NCBI RefSeq assembly: GCF_030814955.1
Contig: NZ_JAUSWB010000011.1
Span: 18,460-82,459, forward strand
From: Planomicrobium stackebrandtii
GTDB taxonomy: Bacteria; Bacillota; Bacilli; Bacillales_A; Planococcaceae
Length of the DNA: 64,000 bases
Reading direction: 5' to 3'
Shown: positions 52,079 through 60,023 of the stretch, one piece after another
Layout of the letters: each line of letters starts with the position of its first letter
Position numbering within the stretch: position 1 is the stretch's first letter
Notes under the pieces: model-generated
Seen by the model: the letters and a program-made list of their open reading frames with translations, nothing else
Told to the model about the DNA's origin: nothing
Databases searched by the model: none
Position numbers and translations under genes: made by a program

Positions 52079-52453
52079 TTACGACCGCTCCTTTCGTTCA
52101 GCGCTGGCTTTGGCCGCAAATTGGCTGACCCAGCCCGAAGCAGCCATGGCGAGAAACGTACTGGCCATGACAATGGGGATCAGTAAAATGCCTTTTCCGG
52201 AAAATAGCTCGCCGTATTCAACAATGCCAACAGTAGCGGGAATAAAGAAAAGGGATAAAAAAGCAAGCAGAAAATGGGCACCTGAATCAATCCACTCTAA
52301 CGGATAGATTTTCAGCAAGAGTGCAACAAAAAGCAACAGGAAGCCGATAATGCTGCCGGGCAGTGGAATGTTGAAAAAATCCTGTAATGCTTCGCCTAAT
52401 AGATAAAAGCCGGTGATGGCGATGAGCTGGAGAAGGATATAAATAACTTTCAA
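52079..52453 (-). CDS. lrgA: LrgA/CidA-family holin-like membrane protein
   Basis: 124 residues from TTG 52451-52453 (AAGGCGG upstream), giving MKVIYILLQLIAITGFYLLGEAL, which matches CidA/LrgA N-termini. An ATG at 52504 would add 17 residues but has no ribosome site. Four membrane helices, with FFNIPLPGSIIGFLLLFVALL as the conserved core. Partner of LrgB. Confidence 0.88.
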   Translation of the reverse strand: MKVIYILLQLIAITGFYLLGEALQDFFNIPLPGSIIGFLLLFVALLLKIYPLEWIDSGAHFLLAFLSLFFIPATVGIVEYGELFSGKGILLIPIVMASTFLAMAASGWVSQFAAKASAERKERS

Positions 52454-52504
52454 AATGAACGCCGCCTTCCGGTTAGTAATAAGATAAAACCCTGTTCTTT
52501 CCAT

Positions 52505-52926
52505 AATAAGCTATTTTACAGCATTCTATTTGAAAAGCGAGAGCAGATTCTTCACTCCTCCAAAGAAAAAAGAAATATTGACGAAAAGATTTGGAATGTA
52601 TTTTCAGTGGATAGAGCATTAATTGTGGGGGACATACTATTGGCTGAATAACGTTGGTATAGAGCAATGTGTAATTGTAGTGATGTGATTATTTATGCAT
52701 CTGAAAGCATAGATACTATATTGAGAAAACAACATGGAAATAGAAGTTCATGAAATAGCCAGAATTTAAAAAATTCTTGTTTTAGAAAGCTTGCATTTTA
52801 GAGTAAATGTTGTATTATTACTTTATGCAATATATCGCATACATTTTTCGAAAGAAAATGTATTATATTAAAATTGTACATCAGAAAGAAAAAATCACTG
52901 GTTTTATTTTATAGGAGGAAACAGAA
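52505..52926 (+). promoter_or_regulatory. brnQ upstream region with promoter and GntR-type operator
   Basis: No gene is supported in this AT-rich stretch. A promoter is likely at TTGCAT, 16 bases, TATTAT (-10 at 52813-52818). The palindrome-like ATGCAATATATCGCAT (52825-52840) follows directly after the -10 box. Its first twelve bases recur at 55135 upstream of the neighbouring gntR gene, pointing to a GntR operator. I see no T-box specifier or S-box structure. GGAGG at 52914 serves brnQ. Confidence 0.6.
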
Positions 52927-54297
52927 ATGGATAGTAAGTTGTCATTTAAGTCATACGCGGTAGTAGGGATGATGTTGTTTGCGCTGTTTTTTGGAGCAGG
53001 AAACTTAATCTTTCCGGCTCAACTGGGACAATATGCAGGAACGAATGTATGGATAGCGATATTCGGATTTTTGATTACAGGTGTCGGCTTGCCTTTGCTT
53101 GGAATCCTGGCAATCGGTTATTCGAAAAGCAACGATCTGCAGGATTTATCAAGCCGTGTGCATCCGGTTTACGGTTTAGTCTTTACGGCGCTGCTGTACT
53201 TAACAATTGGGCCCTTTTTCGCATTACCAAGAACTGGTGCGGTTTCGTATGAAGTAGGCGTGGCTCCGTTTATTGGAACCGCGAATGCAACGATTGGTTT
53301 AATGGTATTTTCACTCTTGTTTTTCGGGATTTCTTTGTTAGTATCATTGAATCCGACAAAATTGGTCGACAGTATCGGAAAGATCCTGTCACCAGCTATT
53401 CTGGTAACTTTGGGCGTATTATTGGTCGCGGCTTTTGTGAATCCAATGGGCGGCCAGGAGGCGCCGCAGCCGGCTTACACAAGCGGTGCATTCTTTACAG
53501 GATTTACGGAAGGCTATAACACCATGGATGCGCTCGCATCTCTAGTATTTGGTATTATCGTAATTTCCGCTGTCCGCAAACTGGGTGTGAATTCACCTAA
53601 AGGCGTCTTGATGGCTACCTTGAAAAGTGGTGTGGTAGCTGCAGCTTTGCTGGCTATTGTTTATACAGGAATTGCCTATCTTGGTTCAACCAGTACGGGC
53701 GCACTGGGTCTTATGGAAACAGGCGGTCCTGTCTTGAGTGGAGCTTCCGAGTATTATTTTGGAACGTTTGGTGCAACCTTGCTTGCAGTTATCATCATTC
53801 TTGCGTGTTTGACAACGGCCATCGGTTTAACGGTTGCCAACGCTGAGTTTTTCCATAAACTGACACCGAAAATCAGCTATAAAACATATGTAGTTATTTT
53901 CTCTGTCTTTTCGTTGGTCGTAACCAATGCAGGGCTTGCGAATATTATTACTTATTCAATTCCTGTTTTGATGTTCCTGTATCCATTGGCTATCGTATTG
54001 ATCATGCTGGCATTTTTGTCTCCGTTATTTAGACATGCACAGCTGGTTTATGTGTCTACGATAATCGTAACTTTCTTTATCAGCATCATTGATGGATTGA
54101 AAACCCTCACTTCTTCATTGGGCATTGCCAATCCGGCATGGCTGCAATCGATTATCGATTTTTATTCAGCTATACTGCCGCTTTATAGCAACGGACTGGG
54201 ATGGCTCTTGCCAGCGTTGATCGTCATTGCCATTACAACAGTCATTGCCCGCAGCAAAAAGAACGTAAAGGTTCAGACTGCACAGCACAACGTATAA
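52927..54297 (+). CDS. brnQ: branched-chain amino acid transporter BrnQ (LIVCS family)
   Basis: 456 residues, twelve membrane helices. The N-terminal KSYAVVGMMLFALFFGAGNLIFPAQLG is the family signature; GAVSYEVGVAPF and YNTMDALASLVFGIIVISAV follow. It imports Leu, Ile and Val with sodium or protons. A GntR/FCD regulator is encoded convergently downstream and probably controls it through the shared operator motif. Confidence 0.94.
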   Translation: MDSKLSFKSYAVVGMMLFALFFGAGNLIFPAQLGQYAGTNVWIAIFGFLITGVGLPLLGILAIGYSKSNDLQDLSSRVHPVYGLVFTALLYLTIGPFFALPRTGAVSYEVGVAPFIGTANATIGLMVFSLLFFGISLLVSLNPTKLVDSIGKILSPAILVTLGVLLVAAFVNPMGGQEAPQPAYTSGAFFTGFTEGYNTMDALASLVFGIIVISAVRKLGVNSPKGVLMATLKSGVVAAALLAIVYTGIAYLGSTSTGALGLMETGGPVLSGASEYYFGTFGATLLAVIIILACLTTAIGLTVANAEFFHKLTPKISYKTYVVIFSVFSLVVTNAGLANIITYSIPVLMFLYPLAIVLIMLAFLSPLFRHAQLVYVSTIIVTFFISIIDGLKTLTSSLGIANPAWLQSIIDFYSAILPLYSNGLGWLLPALIVIAITTVIARSKKNVKVQTAQHNV

Positions 54298-54345
54298 ACG
54301 CAATGACTTTGGGCTGGTTTCTTGAAAACTGGGCCAGCCTCCCAA

Positions 54346-54395
54346 ATAAAAAAGCTGCATCAAAAGCCCCCTCGCTTTTGATGCAGCTTTTTTTG
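54346..54395. terminator. bidirectional terminator between brnQ and gntR
   Basis: AAAAAAGCTGCATCAAAAG and its full complement form a long stem around a CCCCCT-type loop, with T and A tracts outside. Confidence 0.9.
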
Positions 54396-54400
54396 TTAGC

Positions 54401-55063
54401 TTACAGACTCTTTTCGGCTGACAGCTCTTCTATCGTGCGGACCCAATTGGATTTCATAAGTCCTGTAACTTTCTCTGGATCTTTTTCTTTTAAAGTTTGG
54501 ATAATCTGTACATGTTCATCGTAAGAACTTTTCGTCAACATGAGTGAATGATGGAAAAATTGTCTTCTCACGTGAGATTGAAGGCTGCTGAGGATTGAAT
54601 GGATATATGGGTTATGTGCGGCATCGACAATAATTTGATGGAATTCCTGATCGATTTTAAGGGCGGAAAAACCGTCGCGTCTATCGATAGCTTCGATAAA
54701 TCGTTGGTTGGTTTCTTCCAACAACCCAAAAATATGTTCATCGAGGTTGGGGATGGCGAGTTCTGCTGAAAGAGCCTGCAAAACAGCAAGCGGCGGCAGC
54801 AGATGTTTGAGATCATCTGGTTTTATGGTCGTCACACGTGTTGCTTTGCCCGGAAACATTTCAACAAATCCTTGGACTTCCAATAATTGAAGTGCTTCAC
54901 GAATCGGGGTTCTGCTCAAGCTCAAGGCTTGTGCCAGTTCCGTATCGACTAATTTTTCTTCAGGCTGTAATGTGCCGTCAATAATCCACTGCTGCAATTG
55001 AAGATAAGCACTTTCTTTAGCTGAGACACGGACAGGCTTTGAATGATTGATGGGAATTGGCAT
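54401..55063 (-). CDS. GntR-family transcriptional regulator with FCD domain
   Basis: 220 residues. The winged helix reads KLVDTELAQALSLSRTPIREALQLLEVQGFVEMFPGKATRV. The C-terminal FCD domain holds acidic and His residues (DQEFHQ, HNPYI, HVRRQF, EHVQII) that usually bind a metal and an organic acid. AAAGGAG lies before the ATG at 55061-55063. It probably regulates itself and brnQ. Confidence 0.9.
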   Translation of the reverse strand: MPIPINHSKPVRVSAKESAYLQLQQWIIDGTLQPEEKLVDTELAQALSLSRTPIREALQLLEVQGFVEMFPGKATRVTTIKPDDLKHLLPPLAVLQALSAELAIPNLDEHIFGLLEETNQRFIEAIDRRDGFSALKIDQEFHQIIVDAAHNPYIHSILSSLQSHVRRQFFHHSLMLTKSSYDEHVQIIQTLKEKDPEKVTGLMKSNWVRTIEELSAEKSL

Positions 55064-55134
55064 TGCAAGCGCTCCTTTTTTACTGCAAGTTTAATGCCAT
55101 TATACATCAATTCAGACAGCTAATAAAATATTTC

Positions 55135-55150
55135 ATGCAATATATCAGTA
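55135..55150. promoter_or_regulatory. candidate GntR operator upstream of gntR
   Basis: ATGCAATATATCAGTA shares its first twelve bases with ATGCAATATATCGCAT at 52825. It lies about 70 bases above the gntR start, behind a TATAAT -10 box read on the minus strand. Confidence 0.5.
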
Positions 55151-55241
55151 AACAACTTAAAAAGCTTGCTATGTGGCTGTTTGTTGAAAGCCAAATAGGG
55201 AATAAGAAGTATAATACTATATTTGGAGGGGGAATAGCCTC

Positions 55242-55598
55242 ATGCTGTCATTTATTCGAAGTCAGGATTCGCAAACAATCGCTTTTAAAATCACTGAAAC
55301 AGTGACAAAAGAAGACTTGCTTCAGCTGAAAGAGGCAGTTGAGGAACAATTCCCCAAAGATCAGCAATTCAATGCTTTAGCCATAGTGGAGCAGGCAAAG
55401 ATGCCAACGGCCGGAGCACTGCTGGAAGAGGCCAAAATCGATATAAAGCACTGGAGCCAATACAATAAGTTGGCCGTCATCAGTGAAAAGAGCTTTCTCG
55501 AAACGATGACGGACCTGGCTAACTTTCTTCCCGGCATCCAAGCTCGGCATTTTTTTATGGATGAAATAGAGCTTGCATGGAGCTGGGTAAAAGAATGA
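55242..55598 (+). CDS. SpoIIAA-like (STAS/SEC14-type) protein, copy 1
   Basis: 118 residues. MLSFIRSQDSQTIAFKITETVTKEDLLQLKEAVEEQ and ending FMDEIELAWSWVKE match the SpoIIAA-like family of small alpha/beta proteins found in one or two copies in many bacteria. Function is unknown; they may bind lipids. GGAGGGGG precedes ATG 55242. It is paralogous to the next gene. Confidence 0.8.
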   Translation: MLSFIRSQDSQTIAFKITETVTKEDLLQLKEAVEEQFPKDQQFNALAIVEQAKMPTAGALLEEAKIDIKHWSQYNKLAVISEKSFLETMTDLANFLPGIQARHFFMDEIELAWSWVKE

Positions 55599-55632
55599 AC
55601 CGTTGGAGTAACTAAATCAGAGGAGGAGAATT

Positions 55633-55989
55633 ATGCTATCATTTGTGCCAAGTAAGGATACGGAAACGATTGCAATAGAATTTGAAGGAACCGCGACAAA
55701 AGAAGATGCAGTAAAAATCAACAAAATCATCCAAGATAAATTTGCGGACAAAGGCAAGTTCAATATTTATGCCGTGATAAACGAAGTGGAAGGTTCTGCT
55801 TTTACTGGTCTTGGAGAAAGCATGCAAGTGAATATGGAAGCCTGGAACCAGTTTCATAAATTCGCAGTGATCAGCTCTACTCATTTGACAGAGCAATTAG
55901 CAGAAATGGAAAAATTGCTGCCAAAACTCAAGGTCAAGCATTTCCAAATGGAAGAAATGAACGAAGCTTGGGAATGGATTCTGGAATAA
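55633..55989 (+). CDS. SpoIIAA-like (STAS/SEC14-type) protein, copy 2
   Basis: 118 residues, the same length as its upstream neighbour. Shared marks include MLSF(I/V)xSxD, TKEDxxxxxxxxxxxF, the W-x-Q-(Y/F)-x-K-(L/F)-AVIS block and the ending AW.W. It clearly arose by tandem duplication followed by strong divergence. AGAGGAGG lies upstream of ATG 55633, and a terminator follows. Confidence 0.8.
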   Translation: MLSFVPSKDTETIAIEFEGTATKEDAVKINKIIQDKFADKGKFNIYAVINEVEGSAFTGLGESMQVNMEAWNQFHKFAVISSTHLTEQLAEMEKLLPKLKVKHFQMEEMNEAWEWILE

Positions 55990-55993
55990 AGAG

Positions 55994-56030
55994 AAAGCGC
56001 TTTGCATGATAGATGCAAAGCGCTTTTTTT
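55994..56030 (+). terminator. terminator after the SpoIIAA-like pair
   Basis: AAAGCGCTTTGCAT and ATGCAAAGCGCTTT arms followed by a T run. Confidence 0.9.
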
Positions 56031-56069
56031 GCAGCAATATGTCTTTTTCTTGCCTTGCTGGCAACCATT

Positions 56070-56270
56070 TTATTCTTCTACTGAAATCAAATCCGCTTTG
56101 ACGATATGAAAAATACTCAAGACCATGGTTTTCCCGTCAACGTCCTTTACGGGAAATAGGCTGACGGCAACTCCTGAGAAATGGTCTTCTAAAGGTCCTT
56201 CGATGCGTATATTCTCCAGGTATTCCCCCGTGGTCAGAAGGATATTGTAGACATGAAATTTCTGTCTCAT
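56070..56270 (-). CDS. small hypothetical protein
   Basis: 66 residues starting MRQKFHVYNILLTTGEYLENIRIEGP, with AGGAGG at good spacing before the ATG at 56268-56270. It appears to be a compact beta-rich fold with no signal or membrane segment. I do not recognise the family. The strong ribosome site supports a real gene. Confidence 0.6.
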   Translation of the reverse strand: MRQKFHVYNILLTTGEYLENIRIEGPLEDHFSGVAVSLFPVKDVDGKTMVLSIFHIVKADLISVEE

Positions 56271-56388
56271 GGCAAAGCCTCCTAAAGTAGTCTTGGAAAA
56301 ATTCATATGGCAAGGCTGGGAATCGGATCAGCTATCGTATACACTAATTATAAAGCAAAATGGTGTTTTACAGATAGGATGAGAACTG

Positions 56389-57582
56389 ATGAAATCGGAA
56401 ATTTCAATTAAAATAAACGATAAATTTAAAGCGGAATACGCCAAGGGCTATCCATTGGTTGTTAAAGAAGCTTTGGAAAATCCGGAAGTTTTGAAAAGCG
56501 AAGGAAGCATTTTGAAACTGGTCGATAAGCAGGGCCGCTTTTTGGCAAAAGGCTATTACGGACTGCAAAACAAGGGGTACGGCTGGGTATTGACGCGCGA
56601 GGAAAACGATATTGTCGACCAGGGCTTTATTGAGCGCAAACTGGCAACAGCCATTGGCCGCAGGAAGCCTTTTTTCAGCGATTCGGAAACGACTGCTTTC
56701 CGAGTCTTTAATGGCGAAGGCGATGGCTTCGGCGGCTTGATCATCGATTATTACGATGGATTCTATTTAATCAGCTGGTATAGCGAAGGAGTCTATACTT
56801 TTAAAGACCAAGTAATTGCGGCGTTGCAGAATGTGGCCGATTGCAAAGGCATTTACCAGAAAAAACGCTTTGACACAAAAGGCCAGTATATCGAAGAAGA
56901 TGACTTCGTCACGGGTGAGCGCGGGGAATTTCCAATGATCGTCAAAGAAAATGGCGTGAACTTTGCTGTTTACTTGAACGACGGGGCAATGACGGGAATC
57001 TTCCTGGACCAGCGGGATGTCCGAAATGCCATCAAGCAGAAATATGCCAAAGGCAAAACCGTGCTCAACACCTTTTCCTATACAGGCGCTTTTTCGGTAG
57101 CGGCAGCACTCGGTGGGGCGGTTAAAACAACGAGTGTCGATTTGGCAAAAAGAAGCTCCAGCAAGACGATCGAGCAATTCAGCGTCAATGGCATCGATTT
57201 CGAAACTCAGGACATCCTGGTCATGGATGTGTTCAACTATTTCAAATACGCCAAGCGGAAAGAATTGAAATTCGACGTAGTCATATTGGATCCGCCAAGC
57301 TTTGCGCGTTCAAAAAAGTACACGTTCAGCACATCAAAGGATTACACGAACTTGATGAAGGAAGCGATTGCCATCACGGAAAAAAATGGCGTCATTGTTG
57401 CTTCGACAAACAGCGCCTCTTTTGGAATGAAGAAATTCAAAGGGTTTATCGACAAGGCCTTTAAAGAGCTTGGCGGAAAATACAGCATTGTGGAAGAATT
57501 TACATTGCCGAGTGACTTCCGGGTGCAGAAGGAATTTAAAGAAGGCGATTACCTCAAAGTTCTTTTCGTGAAATTGGGCTAA
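56389..57582 (+). CDS. class I SAM-dependent rRNA methyltransferase (RlmI/YwbD type)
   Basis: 397 residues. The N-terminal PUA-type domain (LVDKQGRFLAKGYYG) is followed by FNGEGDGFGGLIIDYY, and the Rossmann methyltransferase domain: TGIFLDQRDVRNAI, NTFSYTGAFSVAAA (SAM site), and DPPSFARSKK (motif IV). RlmI in Escherichia coli makes m5C1962 in 23S rRNA. The exact target here is inferred from the family. Confidence 0.9.
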   Translation: MKSEISIKINDKFKAEYAKGYPLVVKEALENPEVLKSEGSILKLVDKQGRFLAKGYYGLQNKGYGWVLTREENDIVDQGFIERKLATAIGRRKPFFSDSETTAFRVFNGEGDGFGGLIIDYYDGFYLISWYSEGVYTFKDQVIAALQNVADCKGIYQKKRFDTKGQYIEEDDFVTGERGEFPMIVKENGVNFAVYLNDGAMTGIFLDQRDVRNAIKQKYAKGKTVLNTFSYTGAFSVAAALGGAVKTTSVDLAKRSSSKTIEQFSVNGIDFETQDILVMDVFNYFKYAKRKELKFDVVILDPPSFARSKKYTFSTSKDYTNLMKEAIAITEKNGVIVASTNSASFGMKKFKGFIDKAFKELGGKYSIVEEFTLPSDFRVQKEFKEGDYLKVLFVKLG

Positions 57583-57711
57583 GAAAACATAACGGCAAGT
57601 TTGTGTCGAAAATTTGTGCGCTGCCATGAAACGGACGTCGATTTTTCGGGTAATCTCTGTACAGTGTTCGGCCCTGCTTTTATAATGGAAGCAGATTGTG
57701 AGGGATAGTCG

Positions 57712-58023
57712 ATGTTTAAGAATGCGTTAGGAACATTTCGTTTTATGGGCCTGCTTGAAGGCGGCTCATTATTGATTTTGCTCTTTATTGCGATGCCGTT
57801 GAAATATTTCTTTGGATTTCCGGAAGCGGTCAGCGTTGTTGGGCCTATTCACGGAGCCTTGTTCAGTATCTATATTTTAATAACCATCTATATGACATTT
57901 ATCTACAAATGGCCGTTCCGCTTCTCGGTTGGTGCCGTTATCTCGGCATTCGTGCCGTTCGGCAACTTTATTTTAGACAGACGCCTGGAAAACTGGCAGC
58001 AGCTGAAACCTTCAGCTGCGTAA
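57712..58023 (+). CDS. DUF3817 membrane protein
   Basis: 103 residues, three membrane helices. FRFMGLLEGGSLLILLFIAMPLKYFFG, GPIHGALFSIYI and AFVPFGNFILDRRL are the DUF3817 (YdzA-like) signature. Function unknown. A TATAAT lies at about 57680, a likely -10 box. A terminator follows. Confidence 0.85.
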   Translation: MFKNALGTFRFMGLLEGGSLLILLFIAMPLKYFFGFPEAVSVVGPIHGALFSIYILITIYMTFIYKWPFRFSVGAVISAFVPFGNFILDRRLENWQQLKPSAA

Positions 58024-58049
58024 TAGCCGAATAAAAACTGTTAGTCAGT

Positions 58050-58080
58050 CACCTGTGGGAATTCCCGCAGGTGTTTTTAT
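58050..58080 (+). terminator. terminator after the DUF3817 gene
   Basis: ACCTGTGGG and CCCGCAGGT arms around AATT, followed by TTTTTATTTTT. Confidence 0.85.
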
Positions 58081-58156
58081 TTTTGTTAACGAAAGATAGC
58101 CAACTCCTCTATAATGAAATTATTGTAAGTTATAGACCCGTATCGGAGGTTACACC

Positions 58157-59374
58157 ATGGCGAAAGCGATAAGTTCTTCTTCACTGGCCGGAAATCCAGT
58201 ATACCCGGTAATGTTCGCGATTGGCGGCTGCCATTTGCTGAACGATTCTTTGCAGTCCGTAATTCCGGCAATGTTTCCAATTCTCGAAGCGGATCTCGGC
58301 TTAACGTTTACGCAATTGGGCTTGATCGCTTTTGTGCTGAATATTGTAGCGTCCGTGCTGCAGCCGGTTGTGGGATTTATCAGCGATAAAAAGCCAATGC
58401 CTTTTGCGCTTCCGCTTGGCATGACCAGTTCATTTATCGGAATTGCGGGGCTGGCGTTTGCTCCGGAATATTGGATGATTCTGGTGTCGGTCATTTTCCT
58501 TGGCCTTGGCTCCGCAGTTTTCCATCCCGAAGGCTCGCGTGTTTCCTATATGGCAGCTGGGTCCAAACGCGGTTTGTCCCAGTCGATTTACCAGGTCGGC
58601 GGAAACTCCGGACAGGCGCTTGCGCCGTTGATCAGTGCCTTCATTTTAGTGCCGCTTGGGCAAATAGGGGCAGCGTTGTTCCTGTTTGTCGCCGCTCTTG
58701 GTATTTTTATTCTGTCGAGAATTTCCATTTGGTATAAACAGCAGCTGGAGCAGGAAAAGCTTCAAAAAGTAAAGAAAGTGCTGTTGTCTTCTTTGCCTGA
58801 GATGACGAAAAAACAGGTGGGAATCGCTTTGGCGCTCTTGATGATCATTATTTTTGCTCGTTCTTTTTATGTGACCAATATGACAAGCTTTTATATTTTT
58901 CATTTGATTGAGTCCTATGGCCTGACAATTCAGCTAGGGCAGCTGTATGTTTTCTTGTTTCTCGGTGTCGGTGCAGCAGGAACGTTTTTTGGAGGGCCGA
59001 TGGCAGATAAGATCGGCCGCAAGAATGTCATTCTGCTGTCGATCGTTGTTCCGATTCCGCTTGCCGCTTTATTGCCGTACCTGCCACTGCACGCCGTTTT
59101 GATTTTCCTGGCATTGATCGGTTTTTTCATCATGCTGAGTTTTTCTGTTACGGTCGTTTATGCGCAGGAACTCGTGCCTAGCAAAATCGGCACGATGGCC
59201 GGTTTGACGGTCGGCCTAGCTTTTGGCATGGGCGCAATCGGAGCTGTTGTCATTGGGATTTTGATGGATTCCATCGGTGTCTACGAGACCATGGTGGTCG
59301 TGTCATTCCTGCCAATTATTGCCTTAGTCGGCCTGTGGCTGCCGCGTGACCGGAAAATAGTAGCTGCTTCGTAA
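58157..59374 (+). CDS. MFS efflux transporter, fosmidomycin-resistance (Fsr) type
   Basis: 405 residues, twelve membrane helices. FAIGGCHLLNDSLQSVIPAMFPILEADLGLTFTQLGLI and GLGSAVFHPEGSRVSYMAAG are hallmarks of the Fsr group. It is a drug/H+ antiporter by family; the natural substrate is unknown. A TATAAT at about 58111 is a likely -10 box, and GGAGG precedes ATG 58157. Confidence 0.9.
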   Translation: MAKAISSSSLAGNPVYPVMFAIGGCHLLNDSLQSVIPAMFPILEADLGLTFTQLGLIAFVLNIVASVLQPVVGFISDKKPMPFALPLGMTSSFIGIAGLAFAPEYWMILVSVIFLGLGSAVFHPEGSRVSYMAAGSKRGLSQSIYQVGGNSGQALAPLISAFILVPLGQIGAALFLFVAALGIFILSRISIWYKQQLEQEKLQKVKKVLLSSLPEMTKKQVGIALALLMIIIFARSFYVTNMTSFYIFHLIESYGLTIQLGQLYVFLFLGVGAAGTFFGGPMADKIGRKNVILLSIVVPIPLAALLPYLPLHAVLIFLALIGFFIMLSFSVTVVYAQELVPSKIGTMAGLTVGLAFGMGAIGAVVIGILMDSIGVYETMVVVSFLPIIALVGLWLPRDRKIVAAS

Positions 59375-59434
59375 TCTCTAGCAAAATTAGAAACTGAAAA
59401 AAGTCCAATATATAGGAGTAAAGGGGAATGCCAT

Positions 59435-59995
59435 ATGACGATTGAATTGCCGGAAGTACCGACCGAACTAAAAACAAAGCGTTTGCTGCTGCGGATGCCT
59501 ATGCCTGGGGATGGAAAAATTGTTAATGAGGCCATTCACGCTTCCCTTGATGACTTAAAGCCGTGGCTCGGATTTGTGCAGGAAGAGCCGTCTCCGCAAG
59601 ATACGGAAATCAATCAGTTGGAATCGCATTTAAGTTTTATGAAAAAGGAAGTTTTGCGCTACTTGGTTTTTGATAAAGAGACAGGTGGTTTTATCGGCAG
59701 CACCGGCTTTCACAGCATTGAATGGGATGTGCCGAAGATGGAGATCGGCTACTGGCTGGATTCCAGAGCAACCGGAAAAGGTTATATGATGGAGGCTGTA
59801 TCGGCATTGACCGATCTGGCTTTTACAACGTTCAAATGCAATCGCCTGGAAATCCAATGCGATGCAGAAAACCTCAAAAGCCGGGCAATTCCGGAAAAAC
59901 TAGGATTTGCATTAGAAGGGATCTTGAGGAATGATGAACGATCAGTAGACGGCAAGCGTTTGACGGATACATGCATTTACGCCAAATTCGCTTAA
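59435..59995 (+). CDS. GNAT-family N-acetyltransferase (RimJ/RimL-like)
   Basis: 186 residues. ELKTKRLLLRMPMPGDG at the N-terminus, MEIGYWLDSRATGKGYMMEAVSALTDLAF (acetyl-CoA loop) and NRLEIQCDAENLKSRAIPEKLGFALEGILR are the RimJ/RimL pattern. It acetylates a protein N-terminus or small amine; the substrate is not predictable. AAGGGG lies before ATG 59435. Confidence 0.9.
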   Translation: MTIELPEVPTELKTKRLLLRMPMPGDGKIVNEAIHASLDDLKPWLGFVQEEPSPQDTEINQLESHLSFMKKEVLRYLVFDKETGGFIGSTGFHSIEWDVPKMEIGYWLDSRATGKGYMMEAVSALTDLAFTTFKCNRLEIQCDAENLKSRAIPEKLGFALEGILRNDERSVDGKRLTDTCIYAKFA

Positions 59996-60023
59996 TGCGA
60001 CTTACAGAACAGGAGCTTTTACG

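Noticed and set aside
51811..52173. Open frames overlapping lrgB and lrgA in other frames
   Set aside because: Shadows of clearly conserved membrane protein genes.
52505..52926. T-box or SAM riboswitch in front of brnQ
   Set aside because: No T-box sequence, no specifier stem and no leader terminator are visible; the operator and promoter explain the region better.
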